From Apostichopus parvimensis (taxonomy: Eukaryota; Echinodermata; Holothuroidea; Aspidochirotida; Stichopodidae): a DNA stretch of 39,159 nt. The position numbers and the translations under genes are program-made. The DNA lies in assembly GCA_000934455.1 (NCBI GenBank), contig KN883862.1, positions 1 through 39,159 on the forward strand. The letters are read 5' to 3'. Positions 20,101-35,830 of this stretch are shown here, piece by piece (positions within the stretch are counted from its first letter, which is position 1; the number at the start of each line of letters is the position of its first letter). Below the pieces are notes generated by a model, which worked only from the letters and a program-made list of their open reading frames with translations, made no database searches and was not told where the DNA came from.

Positions 20101-21157
20101 AGTTTAAAATACCATCAAATACAATGGTTGTAATCAGAGTGTATCTGGGAAAACGTTTAAAACTGACTGAAACCATCGTGCATACATATTTTCACGGGAA
20201 AAAATGTTTTTGTCGTAAAATTCGTCAACTTTCTCTGTCCGTAGAATTGGACGACCTGATGCTATTGCTCTTGCGCAATGACATTGGACCGCACCATTAC
20301 AGAATAAAATACACGGAGAGAATAATAAAACCAGCAAAATGATAGTAAGCAAGACTGTAAAAATTAATAAAAACATGTAAATTTCAATGGAAAAACAATA
20401 AGAAATATTTATTATTTTATAAACATTCAATGATTTGATTGATTTGGAGTTCATTCATCATACTACTTTGGTGGCACTTTCTTACTACGTCAACCCACCT
20501 TACCGACACTGTACACTAAGGTAGTTCCCAAACCCTAACACAAACCCACCCATATCATAATGGTGCGGTCCAATTCTACGGACGGAGAAAGTTGACTATT
20601 TTTACGAAAAAACATTTTTTCCCGTGAAAAATATGAATGCATGATGGTTTCAGTGAGTTTTAAATGTGTTTCCAGATACACTCTGATTACAACCATAGTA
20701 TTTGATGGTATTTTAAACTTGTTGTCTTGAGTTGTCTTGAGTTGTCGTGAAATGGGCCTGTTGACGCTAATTAGTATGACCGTCAGAACTGGTTTTAGCA
20801 CTCTTCCCTCTGAAAGTTTGTCCAAATGTTGAAAATTCTTGGGTGTTCAAACAGTGTGGAGGGGAGGGGAAGGGGAAGGGGAAAGGAAGGAGGAAGGGGA
20901 AGGAGATGCCCAGCGATAGAGGGCACTGTCCTCCATCTGGGTAAAATTTGATTGTGGAAAACATTTACAAAGAAAGAAATAACATGTTAGTTGTTACTGT
21001 ATGTAACATCCCATCTTTAGGCTTAGGCTAGGTTGTTCTGTTACTAACACTAACCTGTGCCTAACAGCTTTGCAGAAAATTGAGGATCTTGTTGCTTTCT
21101 CGCCTTTCGACCGGGTCCTCGCTTACCAAGATCTGACTTGTCTTTCTTCCTACCCAT
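4535..21157 (-). CDS. NOP2: NOP2, rRNA cytosine-C5 methyltransferase (16 exons)
   Basis: Complete gene, spliced by hand: 21055-21157, 18444-18483, 17676-17833, 16762-16895, 14578-14747, 14174-14259, 13110-13203, 11907-12012, 11084-11173, 9644-9731, 8814-8954, 7867-8006, 7284-7496, 6498-6595, 5833-5957, 4535-5106. The exons sum to 2358 nt, 785 residues plus TGA, close to vertebrate NOP2 length. An in-frame TAA lies 15 nt before the ATG, which fixes the start. Visible parts: basic N-terminus (RGPGRKARK), acidic tracts near residues 131-144 and 160-190, SAM motif [11 protein letters not shown] (391-400), NDAN (416-419), DAPCTGTG (461-468), YSTCS (515-519), [14 protein letters not shown] (568-581), and a Lys-rich tail. 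Cys464 and Cys518 are spaced 54 residues apart and fit the motif IV and motif VI cysteines of the NSUN/RsmB family. In that family NOP2 makes m5C in large-subunit rRNA in the nucleolus and is needed for 60S assembly. Fourteen introns are GT-AG; intron 6 is AT-AC. Confidence 0.97.
5833..5957 (-). CDS. NOP2: NOP2 exon 15
   Basis: Residues 554-596. Encodes [20 protein letters not shown] and [12 protein letters not shown], the end of the methyltransferase fold. Acceptor TCTCACCAG, donor GTAAGT, phase 1. Confidence 0.96.
6498..6595 (-). CDS. NOP2: NOP2 exon 14
   Basis: Residues 522-554. Encodes [20 protein letters not shown] and [12 protein letters not shown], the conserved block after motif VI. 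Acceptor CCTCAAAG, donor GTGAGT. Confidence 0.95.
7284..7496 (-). CDS. NOP2: NOP2 exon 13, catalytic cysteines
   Basis: Residues 451-521. Encodes [18 protein letters not shown] with Cys464 and [13 protein letters not shown] with Cys518. Both catalytic-cycle cysteines fall in one 213-nt exon. The residue after PC is Thr rather than the more common Ser. Donor GTAAGT. Confidence 0.97.
7867..8006 (-). CDS. NOP2: NOP2 exon 12
   Basis: Residues 404-450. Encodes [20 protein letters not shown]; Asp417 is the expected SAM-ribose contact by family comparison. It continues to GRSFPK. Acceptor TTTGGCCAG, donor GTGAGT. Confidence 0.96.
8056..8340. repeat. Minisatellite, 18-19-bp unit
   Basis: In NOP2 intron 11, about 15 tandem copies of AAACTTGAACTATGAAAAG. 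The left copies carry AAAAG and the right copies TAAG variants, suggesting local spread from two sub-types. Confidence 0.92.
8814..8954 (-). CDS. NOP2: NOP2 exon 11, SAM motif I
   Basis: Residues 357-404. Encodes [20 protein letters not shown] and the SAM-binding [13 protein letters not shown]. Acceptor TTTCATCAG, donor GTGAGA. Confidence 0.96.
9644..9731 (-). CDS. NOP2: NOP2 exon 10
   Basis: Residues 328-357. Encodes [20 protein letters not shown] and [10 protein letters not shown]. Acceptor CTTTTCAG, donor GTAAGC, phase 1. Confidence 0.95.
9881..10130. repeat. Tandem array in NOP2 intron 9
   Basis: Two long units starting at 9881 and 9977 share GAGTACAACAGCATGAGTAC, CATATCATATATTCAA and ATATGGTGTCAACCAGAC; a partial third unit follows. 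The plus-strand ORF over it is a repeat artefact. Confidence 0.8.
10624..10999 (-). mobile_element. TTAA-flanked MITE, copy 2
   Basis: In NOP2 intron 9, in the reverse orientation relative to copy 1. Starts TTAAAGGCATTGAAGACTCG and ends CTTCACACCCTTTAA. It lies 84 nt from the exon 9 donor. Confidence 0.85.
11084..11173 (-). CDS. NOP2: NOP2 exon 9, between two MITEs
   Basis: Residues 298-327. Encodes [20 protein letters not shown] and RRDLAQ, very close to vertebrate NOP2. Acceptor TTTTAATAG, donor GTTGGT. Same-orientation MITE copies lie 85 nt (3' side) and 271 nt (5' side) away. Confidence 0.95.
11444..11807 (-). mobile_element. TTAA-flanked MITE, copy 3
   Basis: In NOP2 intron 8, the same orientation as copy 2. 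Starts TTAATGGCATTGAAAACTCG and ends CTTCACTCCCTTTAA. It shares the GATTGATGGTGGTGTCTAAC and CATTCGAAACTAGGTCAGAT blocks with copy 2. Confidence 0.85.
11907..12012 (-). CDS. NOP2: NOP2 exon 8
   Basis: Residues 262-297. Encodes [20 protein letters not shown] followed by [15 protein letters not shown], the conserved helical block before the methyltransferase core. Acceptor CGCTAG, donor GTAAGT. Confidence 0.94.
12282..12657. repeat. Inverted repeat, about 110-bp arms
   Basis: In NOP2 intron 7. The left arm 12282-12401 (AGGTGGTTGGGATCGGGGG at the tip) pairs with the right arm 12549-12657, with a 13-nt indel near the inner part, around a loop of about 150 nt. This is a likely foldback MITE remnant; no clear target duplication was seen. 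Confidence 0.75.
13110..13203 (-). CDS. NOP2: NOP2 exon 7, begins after AC acceptor
   Basis: Residues 231-262. Encodes [20 protein letters not shown] and [10 protein letters not shown], aligning with the APDLQ..I..ILRDF block of vertebrate NOP2. The 5' end follows an AC dinucleotide 11 nt after a CCTTGAC branch motif. Donor GTAAGC. Confidence 0.9.
13204..14173 (-). other. NOP2: NOP2 intron 6, U12-type AT-AC intron
   Basis: On the minus strand the intron begins ATATCCTTC, the canonical minor-class AT-AC 5' site. It ends with a CCTTGAC branch-site core (branch A at 13215) followed 11 nt later by terminal AC at 13204-13205. These ends restore the frame (GAA, then G+CA, then TCC) and give ELEASQPPDL, which aligns with vertebrate NOP2. 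No GT-AG combination I tried gives a conserved junction. It is the sixth coding intron, as in the classic P120 intron F, but 970 nt long. Confidence 0.9.
14174..14259 (-). CDS. NOP2: NOP2 exon 6, ends at AT-AC donor
   Basis: Residues 202-230. Encodes [20 protein letters not shown] and SGQEIELE. Acceptor CCTTTCAG. No GT donor fits the frame at this point. The exon ends GGAAG, directly followed by ATATCCTT, a U12-type 5' splice site, in phase 1. Confidence 0.9.
14357..14434 (-). repeat. G-run array in NOP2 intron 5 sense strand
   Basis: The plus strand reads repeated CCCCCACCCCTCCCACCAAT, so the NOP2 transcript carries many G4-G5 runs in short spacing. Such a pattern could form RNA quadruplexes next to exon 6. 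Confidence 0.7.
14578..14747 (-). CDS. NOP2: NOP2 exon 5
   Basis: Residues 146-202. A long Asp/Glu tract leads into [17 protein letters not shown], matching the LLPIERAARK block of vertebrate NOP2. Acceptor CTGTGCAG, donor GTAGGT. Confidence 0.94.
15868..16015. repeat. Dispersed copy of the GGATATATCCTA-type repeat
   Basis: In NOP2 intron 4, CACCTTATTATCACAGTTAG and a nearby GGATATATTCTAC, then CGGATATATCCTAG, match the block in the LRRC47 3' UTR (near 31775 and 31893, CACCTTATTATCACAGTCAG then GGATATATCCTATAG). This indicates a short dispersed repeat of unknown class; its boundaries are uncertain. Confidence 0.6.
16404..16478 (-). repeat. ACCCGG-motif cluster, possible transposon end
   Basis: In NOP2 intron 4. 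Read on minus it starts TAGAGTGTACACGGGTCC and continues with repeated GGGTACCCG/GGGTATCCG motifs, like the subterminal repeats of some hAT elements. No partner end was found. Confidence 0.4.
16762..16895 (-). CDS. NOP2: NOP2 exon 4
   Basis: Residues 101-145. Encodes [12 protein letters not shown] and then a run of Asp/Glu (131-144). The acceptor follows a TTTTGCAG tract; the donor GTAAGA gives phase 0. Confidence 0.93.
17676..17833 (-). CDS. NOP2: NOP2 exon 3
   Basis: Residues about 48-100. A basic start ([16 protein letters not shown], matching the AAKRR stretch of vertebrate NOP2) is followed by an acidic and serine-rich stretch. Donor GTAAAG; the intron 2 acceptor is TGTCCAG. Confidence 0.92.
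18085..18300. repeat. Three-copy 74-78-bp tandem repeat
   Basis: In NOP2 intron 2. Copies start near 18085, 18163 and 18237 and share GGAGACCCTGAGATTTTAGA and CACAGCAATGTTTGAATTG. Confidence 0.85.
18444..18483 (-). CDS. NOP2: NOP2 exon 2
   Basis: A 40-nt exon encoding [13 protein letters not shown]. Acceptor CTTACAG, donor GTAAGT. It is too short to be seen as an ORF, but it joins exons 1 and 3 in frame. Confidence 0.88.
18484..21054 (-). other. NOP2 intron 1
   Basis: The longest NOP2 intron (2571 nt). It carries the foldback element at 20039-20781 and a purine-rich GGGGAA tract near 20860-20905. The rest is unremarkable. Confidence 0.8.
20039..20781. mobile_element. Long-TIR foldback element, Mutator-like
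   Basis: In NOP2 intron 1. About 220-bp inverted arms (20039-20258 and about 20562-20781) start GGTC(G/A)TACTAATTAGCG and enclose about 300 bp of unrelated sequence. A perfect 10-bp direct repeat GTCAGAACTG flanks it at 20029-20038 and 20782-20791. Long TIRs with a 9-11 bp target duplication fit non-autonomous Mutator-like elements. There is no transposase; the short ORFs inside are products of the arms. Confidence 0.85.
21055..21157 (-). CDS. NOP2: NOP2 exon 1
   Basis: Encodes residues 1-34, starting [20 protein letters not shown], the conserved basic nuclear/nucleolar targeting start of NOP2. The donor is GTTAGT and the exon ends in phase 1. The ATG context is CACACAATGG. Confidence 0.95.
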
Positions 21158-21585
21158 TGTGTGATATTTTTAAATCAACCCAGGTAGGTTATGCAGGCAG
21201 AGACGTTTCAATAGAGCAGCAAGTATTTTTGCTTGTGCCCAAATTTGATATTATTACTACTGCATTAACCTTCCTCGTTAAATATCTGGTATATGGATTT
21301 CGCGAAATGCCAAGTACACTATACCATACACGTACATGTGTGATTGCGCAAACACACGTGTTTGTATCTGACTGATGGCATCAGTTTAACACAAACTAAT
21401 GGTATATTCAGTTTAAGATTCGTATGCATGTGTATGGTTACTTGTATGTTGTAAGTATGTTGCAATTTTGCACTCGATATATAATAGTACGTATTGAAAG
21501 CAAAACCTCACTGACTACATTGTAACTGCAGTGTAAGCCATACGAACTAACTTCGAGCTGAGCTAACAACATCGTCGACCGGCCG
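21158..21585. promoter_or_regulatory. Divergent NOP2/LRRC47 promoter
   Basis: The interval separates the NOP2 start codon (minus) from the first plausible LRRC47 5' UTR donor (GTAAGC at 21586). It contains an E2F-like palindrome ATTTCGCGAAAT (21297-21308), TTGCGCAA (21344-21351) and a CACGTG E-box (21355-21360). No TATA box at a clear position was seen. Its role is inferred from gene arrangement and motifs. Confidence 0.6.
21500..21585 (+). other. LRRC47: Candidate LRRC47 5' UTR exon 1 (3' end)
   Basis: A strong donor (CGACCGGCCG before GTAAGC) ends this exon and would pair with the acceptor at 22961-22962. The transcription start is not visible, so the left boundary is a placeholder. Intron 1 would cover 21586-22962. 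Confidence 0.45.
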
Positions 21586-22962
21586 GTAAGCAATGGTTAT
21601 AAGATGATGAAATGGTGTATTAATTCAAGTGAATGTCGTCCCTTGAATTTGGAAGTTTAATTTAAATTTACATATTTCTGAGAAATAACTAATTATAATA
21701 TATTATTAATATAGGCCTATCCCAAGTTGCCTAACACTAACAGTAACACAGTTAGGCAAAGTTACACAACCTTAACGAGAAGGACTTGCTGTTTCATTGC
21801 TAAAGCCTAGGCCTGAGTTAGGTCAGCCTAGGCCTGAGTTAGGCTATCAATCATTACAAATTCAAGTTATTATCAAGTGGTGTTTTGATGTGCCAGTGAA
21901 ACCTTTGATAAATGCTGCTTCACAGTGAGCATATTGTTCCTGATATTTTCTCTTTAGGGCCTACACCCATTAGTTGGTAAGAAATCTTCATTCGTATATA
22001 AATATCTAAGAAGTCTGTGTGGTTCAGAGCACTGGTTTCAACCTCATGATATTTATCATGTTCTTGTTGATATATTATCTTTTGGAACATCTTTTGAACC
22101 CAGGGATCTCCTTTTGACAGACCTTCTGTATTCTTCCCCAGGTATGGCCATCCTTTTCTTTTTCATTTTATCAAAGAAAAGAAAATGGTTAAAAACTGCT
22201 TATCTATTTCAAAATACTGTGTAGACCTGTAAGGGTATAAAAGTGTAAGGATACATGACAGTTTGATCCTAGAGGGATCTTTTTCCTAGTAGTTTAAACC
22301 AGAAACCGAGAAAACAACTTTATTAGACAGAGAGGATAGACTTGTTAAACAGCTTTTTTTCAAGTTTCCAAAATAGCAAGTCAATTTAAACTGCTCTTTC
22401 TGGCTTTCTTTTCCATCTTTTTTTGAAAAAGACTATGAGGGCTCAAAACTTCAGGCCTTGTTTTTTGCCTTTTTAGTGTCAGAGGCAATTCTTTATATAC
22501 ATACTGTATCAGGGAATGATTTGATTCAGTATCTCAAAGCAAAATGATATTACAAAAACAAAATGCTGTACAAAATGAAATACAAAAACAACATGCTATA
22601 CAAATTGCTACACAAAATAGTCAAATTGCTATACAAATCAGAAAACATTTATATAGCACCAGTATCACAACAGTTGTTCCACGGCGCTAAAAGACAGTTA
22701 CAAGAAATTAATTTACAACACACTTGTTCAAACAGATAAAATTTAACCAGTTTCTTGTGCAAAGATGTATAACAGTGGTTTACACATTCATCAATGGGAC
22801 AAAATTCAGAGGGCTCAAACTGTTACAAAATATTTGAACACTGAATGATTCCCTGCATACTGTACATATCAAGCAATATTTAGTTTGAATTCTAGAATTG
22901 CTATCAAGGAGGGAGAAATGCATTACATATATAACTAACTTCAAACTGTCTTCACATTTCAG
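21586..22962 (+). other. Putative LRRC47 5' UTR intron 1
   Basis: Bounded by GTAAGC and TTTCAG. It holds an AT-rich imperfect repeat of ACAAAATGCTRTACAAA at 22550-22640. No coding content seen. Confidence 0.5.
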
Positions 22963-22989
22963 TTATATCAGCATCTTGAAGAAGTCTAG

Positions 22990-22998
22990 ATGAAATAA
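22990..22998 (+). other. Two-codon upstream ORF before LRRC47
   Basis: ATG AAA TAA ends two bases before the LRRC47 ATG at 23001, in another frame. The upstream ATG has T at -3, a weak context, so leaky scanning or reinitiation is possible. Confidence 0.5.
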
Positions 22999-23000
22999 AA

Positions 23001-31749
<8,749 letters not shown>

Positions 31750-32290
31750 GGTGTGTGTTGGTAATCCATCACCTTATTATCACAGTCAGGCTTTATAACC
31801 GGATATATCCTATAGGAAAGTGTACTAGAACTGATCTAAACTACAAAGGGGTTCATGTCGTGAGACACTAAGGTGTGTTGGTAATCCATCACCTTATTAT
31901 CACAGTCAGGCTTTGTAACCGGATATATCCTATAGAAAAGTGGATATCCACAAGTAAGAGAACATATTCCCTAGGAATACATATATATCCTTCACTAAAG
32001 AAGAACATTTCTTAAGTAAGTGATATTTCCTAGCGAAAGGTGTGAATAATCGGGGGATGAAATTCGTAACAAGAGATATGAGTATTCGTCGTATTATAGC
32101 AAAGTAGCCTTTTTTTTCGACAGACACAGTGGAAGGATTTATTCTTAGTTTTGTTTTCATCAGTGTTGCAGCAGATTTGTTTTTGACAAGTAAAATCCTT
32201 TCCAAAGCATCACTTAACAAATTACTGATAATACTTTAATACCAGAATGTTCAAAGGCACAGTGTTTTTTTGTTTTTTTTTAATTTAAGA

Positions 32291-32296
32291 AATAAA
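32291..32296 (+). terminator. Candidate LRRC47 polyadenylation signal
   Basis: AATAAA about 540 nt after the LRRC47 stop. It is the first clear canonical hexamer on the plus strand after the duplicated 3' UTR segment. Confidence 0.45.
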
Positions 32297-33147
32297 TTGC
32301 TTTAGGCCGCTGCCTCACAATGATGAATGAACTGACAAGACCCTTAATTTATGGGGAAAGTACATGACGGATGAGGTACATTCTGAAGATTATGCTAAGT
32401 AAGGTTTAGAATTGGGGAAAAGTACATTGACCAGTCTAGGGTATGATGTGCTTTATTTGTGTCCTTGAAAGTGACACTGAACCAGGTTGCCTAGCAACTG
32501 CAAACCCTTTCTCTTTTTCCCTCCAAAACTGGTTTGTTGCTAGGTATTCATGCTAAATATGTGCCAGCATTGCACAAACTAACAGATTGTGAGAAATGAT
32601 TGATAGCTGCAAATAATATATGTATGATCTGCCCGCGGGTTAGGCTAGCTAAGCTCGTTAGTGTTAACGAAAGCTTCGATACTCATAATGAATATTTGTA
32701 TATGTTTATTAAGAACTTATTTTTCTTCTTTCGGAAGGTATTGATTGGCATTTATCGTAACGAAGGAAGGAAATTGGCAAAACGCATGGCTCAGTTACAT
32801 CTAGTAGTGTAGGCCCAGTACATCAATGTACGTACGAAGTGAGCGAAACAGGCGGTCGTTATTGTCTGACATCACTTGATAGAGATGATATGATTGGTTG
32901 ATTTTAAAATATGAAAGGTGTGGTGTGCATGCATAATTGTTTGGGCCAACAAAATTGTCAATTTTGTTCGTCAAGGTTAGTTACCTTACTTACCTTTGAA
33001 TATCTCCAAAGAGTTATTCTTTGGTTTTCCATTCCTTCTCATTAGAATGTCGGCAAATGACATAAAATATACGATCAAAAGTTTGAAACATATAACATTT
33101 TATAAAGTTTTGCAGTCAAAACTGCCAGTGTCGTTCGAAATGAACAC
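32297..33147. other. Intergenic stretch downstream of LRRC47
   Basis: No recognised gene. It holds a perfect 13-bp palindrome GTTGCCTAGCAAC just upstream of a related half site within the window 32486-32545 (the LRRC47 3' flank). Confidence 0.5.
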
Positions 33148-33612
33148 TTAGATATGAGAACTCTCAACCCTGTGTAGATAATATCTCATCACTTTAGTCA
33201 CCTTATACAAGGTTTTGACCCTTAGATGTCTTGATTTCTTCAAAGTGCTGCTCTCCAAGAAGTTGAAGCAGTCATAAGCTGAACATGAAAAATACAAAAT
33301 GGCTGCTGCCTCCTTCTGACTCCCGTACGATGGGCCAGCGTTGAGTGGCAGGTTAAACTTGTTTTCACTTTCCAAGTCTGTTAGAGCATAGATATACGTC
33401 TCCAACTGACATGTCGTACTCGATATATGATGACCCTGCGTTTCATAGCTCATGTGGATGTCAATATCACTGCTGTCTAGATCTTGAGCTGGGAGAGGAG
33501 CAAGTTTAGTAGACTGAACCCCCCCCCCCCTCGGATCCTTTTGACTGCTTGTTGGTAGTAGTATCAAAATCGCAGCACAGAATTTCTTTCTTATCACCTT
33601 CAATCCTCCCAT
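33148..33612 (-). CDS. Hypothetical 154-codon ORF with signal-peptide-like start
   Basis: I do not recognise this protein. It is the longest open frame outside the two named genes, apart from a shadow frame inside LRRC47 exon 2. Residues 4-10 are basic (LKVIRKK) and 11-22 hydrophobic (FCAAILILLPTS), as in a signal peptide. The rest has three cysteines (68, 110, 115) and two predicted-helix-like stretches, near 68-82 and 99-150. A 12-base poly(C) run in the DNA encodes RGGGV near residues 28-32, which weakens the case. A frame this long may occur by chance in 39 kb. It could be one exon of a larger gene. Confidence 0.3.
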   Translation of the reverse strand: MGGLKVIRKKFCAAILILLPTSSQKDPRGGGVQSTKLAPLPAQDLDSSDIDIHMSYETQGHHISSTTCQLETYIYALTDLESENKFNLPLNAGPSYGSQKEAAAILYFSCSAYDCFNFLESSTLKKSRHLRVKTLYKVTKVMRYYLHRVESSHI

Positions 33613-35151
33613 CTGTTACCATCATCTTAAAATGGATTCATGTTCTGTAACATATAAGCGGAAAAGTAATTATGGGCACTGAAAATATGCACCCAAAAAG
33701 ACATTCACTACATTAGGTCAGTTTAGGCCCTTTTTCCGATGGCGGGAACCATTAAATTGTGGATGTTCGCATATTTTAATTGTGGGTACGGTACGTACAT
33801 GGTGATTTTTGCTCGATATGAGTGTCAGAAATAATGTTATTAACTAATTGGATCATTTGGTAACAAAGCCAAATGCATATCTATATATACTGCTCTGACG
33901 TCTTCAAACACCCATTACGTGGCTGTTTATTGCAGAAAGACCAGATTGTTGTGGGGATTGGCACAGCTCTGACTGCCGGGTACACGCACAGAATACCTTT
34001 ATTCAACTGTGCCCTTATTATTACACAAAATACAGCTTAGTTTGACAATGTTGACCTGTCTTATAATGCAACCTTTTCGAAAAAGTGTCAAAGGTTCCAT
34101 AAATGATGTAATTAAGGTTTCCATAAATGATGAAATTAAGTTATCATAATATACGTTTGCATCCATGTTGGCTTATAAATTTTGTCTGTTTTTCTACTAT
34201 TTTCGACTAATTTTGAAGAAACGCCCCAAGAATGTCAATTATGTTTGCCTGAAATAAGTTGTTAGCATTCAGATCTTTAGTTCATAATTATGATGCATGA
34301 TTTAAGTTTTGTTAAAAGATTTGAAAATCAAAAATCAAAACAGATCATGCCCTCACCAAGCCATAGCCAATTTATGAGATGTTATGGTGTTACTGACTCT
34401 GTGTAGGAAGCAATCCCTGTCTTTTTTAACCCAAAATGAATGTAAAATGTTCATAGAGAACATATTTACACATAAATCGGTTGTTTTTGGTACTGAGTTG
34501 CCAGAATTTGAGCGTTTTAGTTTCTTAAGTTTAGAAAAAGTAGGTTGATGCTCTATTTCCGTTCACACAATGAGTAAAACTATATGAATAAAAAAATGAC
34601 AAGAAAAAAAGATGAGATTCTGTTACAACTATTTTGTCATTTGTCTCTTCATTACTAAGCTTTATCCTTCAGAGGGGTGACGTGCGCAAGGAGCGGGTAT
34701 GGAGGGGGCGGGAGGGGGAATGACCCCATATGTCCAATGTCAGTCGCGGGGATAGGATGGGGGTTAACATACAGGCTGGTTTAGTTTTCACATTACAATC
34801 AGTCGGGGAATAGTTGTGTCAGAGAAAGGTCGGGGTAAATAAATCATTAAAACAACAGAGAAATTGGAACTTGCCCTGTAGGTCTATCCATGAAACATGA
34901 AACGCTATCTTCCCCAGATGGTATAAGATGTTTCCTAGCTGTTTTTAGGAACTTGTTCATTACAATTATAATAATTGCAGAGTTTGCTTCTTCTTGAAAC
35001 CTATAATCACATTATCGTAAGCTACTTCTCCAATCAAGTTTGTAGCACTTTTACAAACCGACAGAAATACAACAAGACAGAGAAACCGTCCGATTGGAAA
35101 AAGTCACGTGAACGCAGGTATTCTGATGCAGCGATCAGAAATCCTTTTTAA
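33613..35151. other. Intergenic stretch
   Basis: AT-rich with a G-rich patch near 34675-34760. No coding or repeat structure is recognised. Confidence 0.55.
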
Positions 35152-35159
35152 GTCCTCCG

Positions 35160-35555
35160 CAGTGGCGGAGCGTCCATGCAGTCAGGGGGGCGAATGCCCC
35201 CCCCCCCCTGACGGACTCAAATGGACTGCTGGCGCCCTTTTCAGCTTTTTACCACTTTTTACTTATTCGCGATTATTGACTTTTTTATTGCGCTTTCATC
35301 TACCTATTGACATTTGTCACATTTTGTTGGTGTAATTTTCTGACAAAATGCTCTAACAGCTATTTATTCTTCGTTTATCGGCAAATTAGCAAGGCTCGGA
35401 TAGGGTCATTTCCGGCAATCTAGGGAGTATCCATACTCCTAAAATTTGTGTACGCTCCGCGCCAACCTGTGGTGGCGCTCCGCTTAGATAGTGTCGAAAG
35501 CGCCCCTACAGACCATTCTCGCCCCCCTTGACCAATACCCCTAGCTCCGCCACTG
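35160..35555. mobile_element. Non-autonomous hAT-type MITE
   Basis: 396 bp with terminal inverted repeat CAGTGGCGGAGC / GCTCCGCCACTG, flanked by a perfect 8-bp direct repeat GTCCTCCG at 35152-35159 and 35556-35563. The 8-bp duplication and CAG...CTG termini are hAT hallmarks. No transposase is present. A 12-base poly(C) run lies near the left end. Confidence 0.88.
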
Positions 35556-35756
35556 GTCCTCCGTCGACCAAGATAATCCATGAGGATTGAGCCACGAACC
35601 ACCAGAATCCCACTTCTCTGATTCGATTCTCACAAGGCATAAAAACTAGCTTGGGTTGTGTTAGAAATAACCTTGAATCTGGAAGAAATCTCGTCTCTCG
35701 ATCCACCCAATTTATTTTGCAAAGCACTTTTAGGTTACGTCCCATAGTATGTAGAC

Positions 35757-35830
35757 CAGGGGTTCCCTAACTGGGGTGCATGCACCTCCAGGGGTGCGTG
35801 GGTCCATCCCAGGGGGTTCGTGAGACGTTT
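35757..35830 (+). mobile_element. hAT-like terminus, unpaired
   Basis: CAGGGGTTCCCTAACTGGGG followed by TGCATGCACC resembles the CAGGGGTTCCCAAACT ends of hAT transposons. I found no matching inverted end downstream, so it is probably one end of a truncated copy. The right limit is approximate. Confidence 0.5.

Noticed and set aside
20134-20825. Minus- and plus-strand ORFs of 72-106 codons
   Set aside because: They come from the inverted arms of the foldback element and mirror one another; no transposase motifs.
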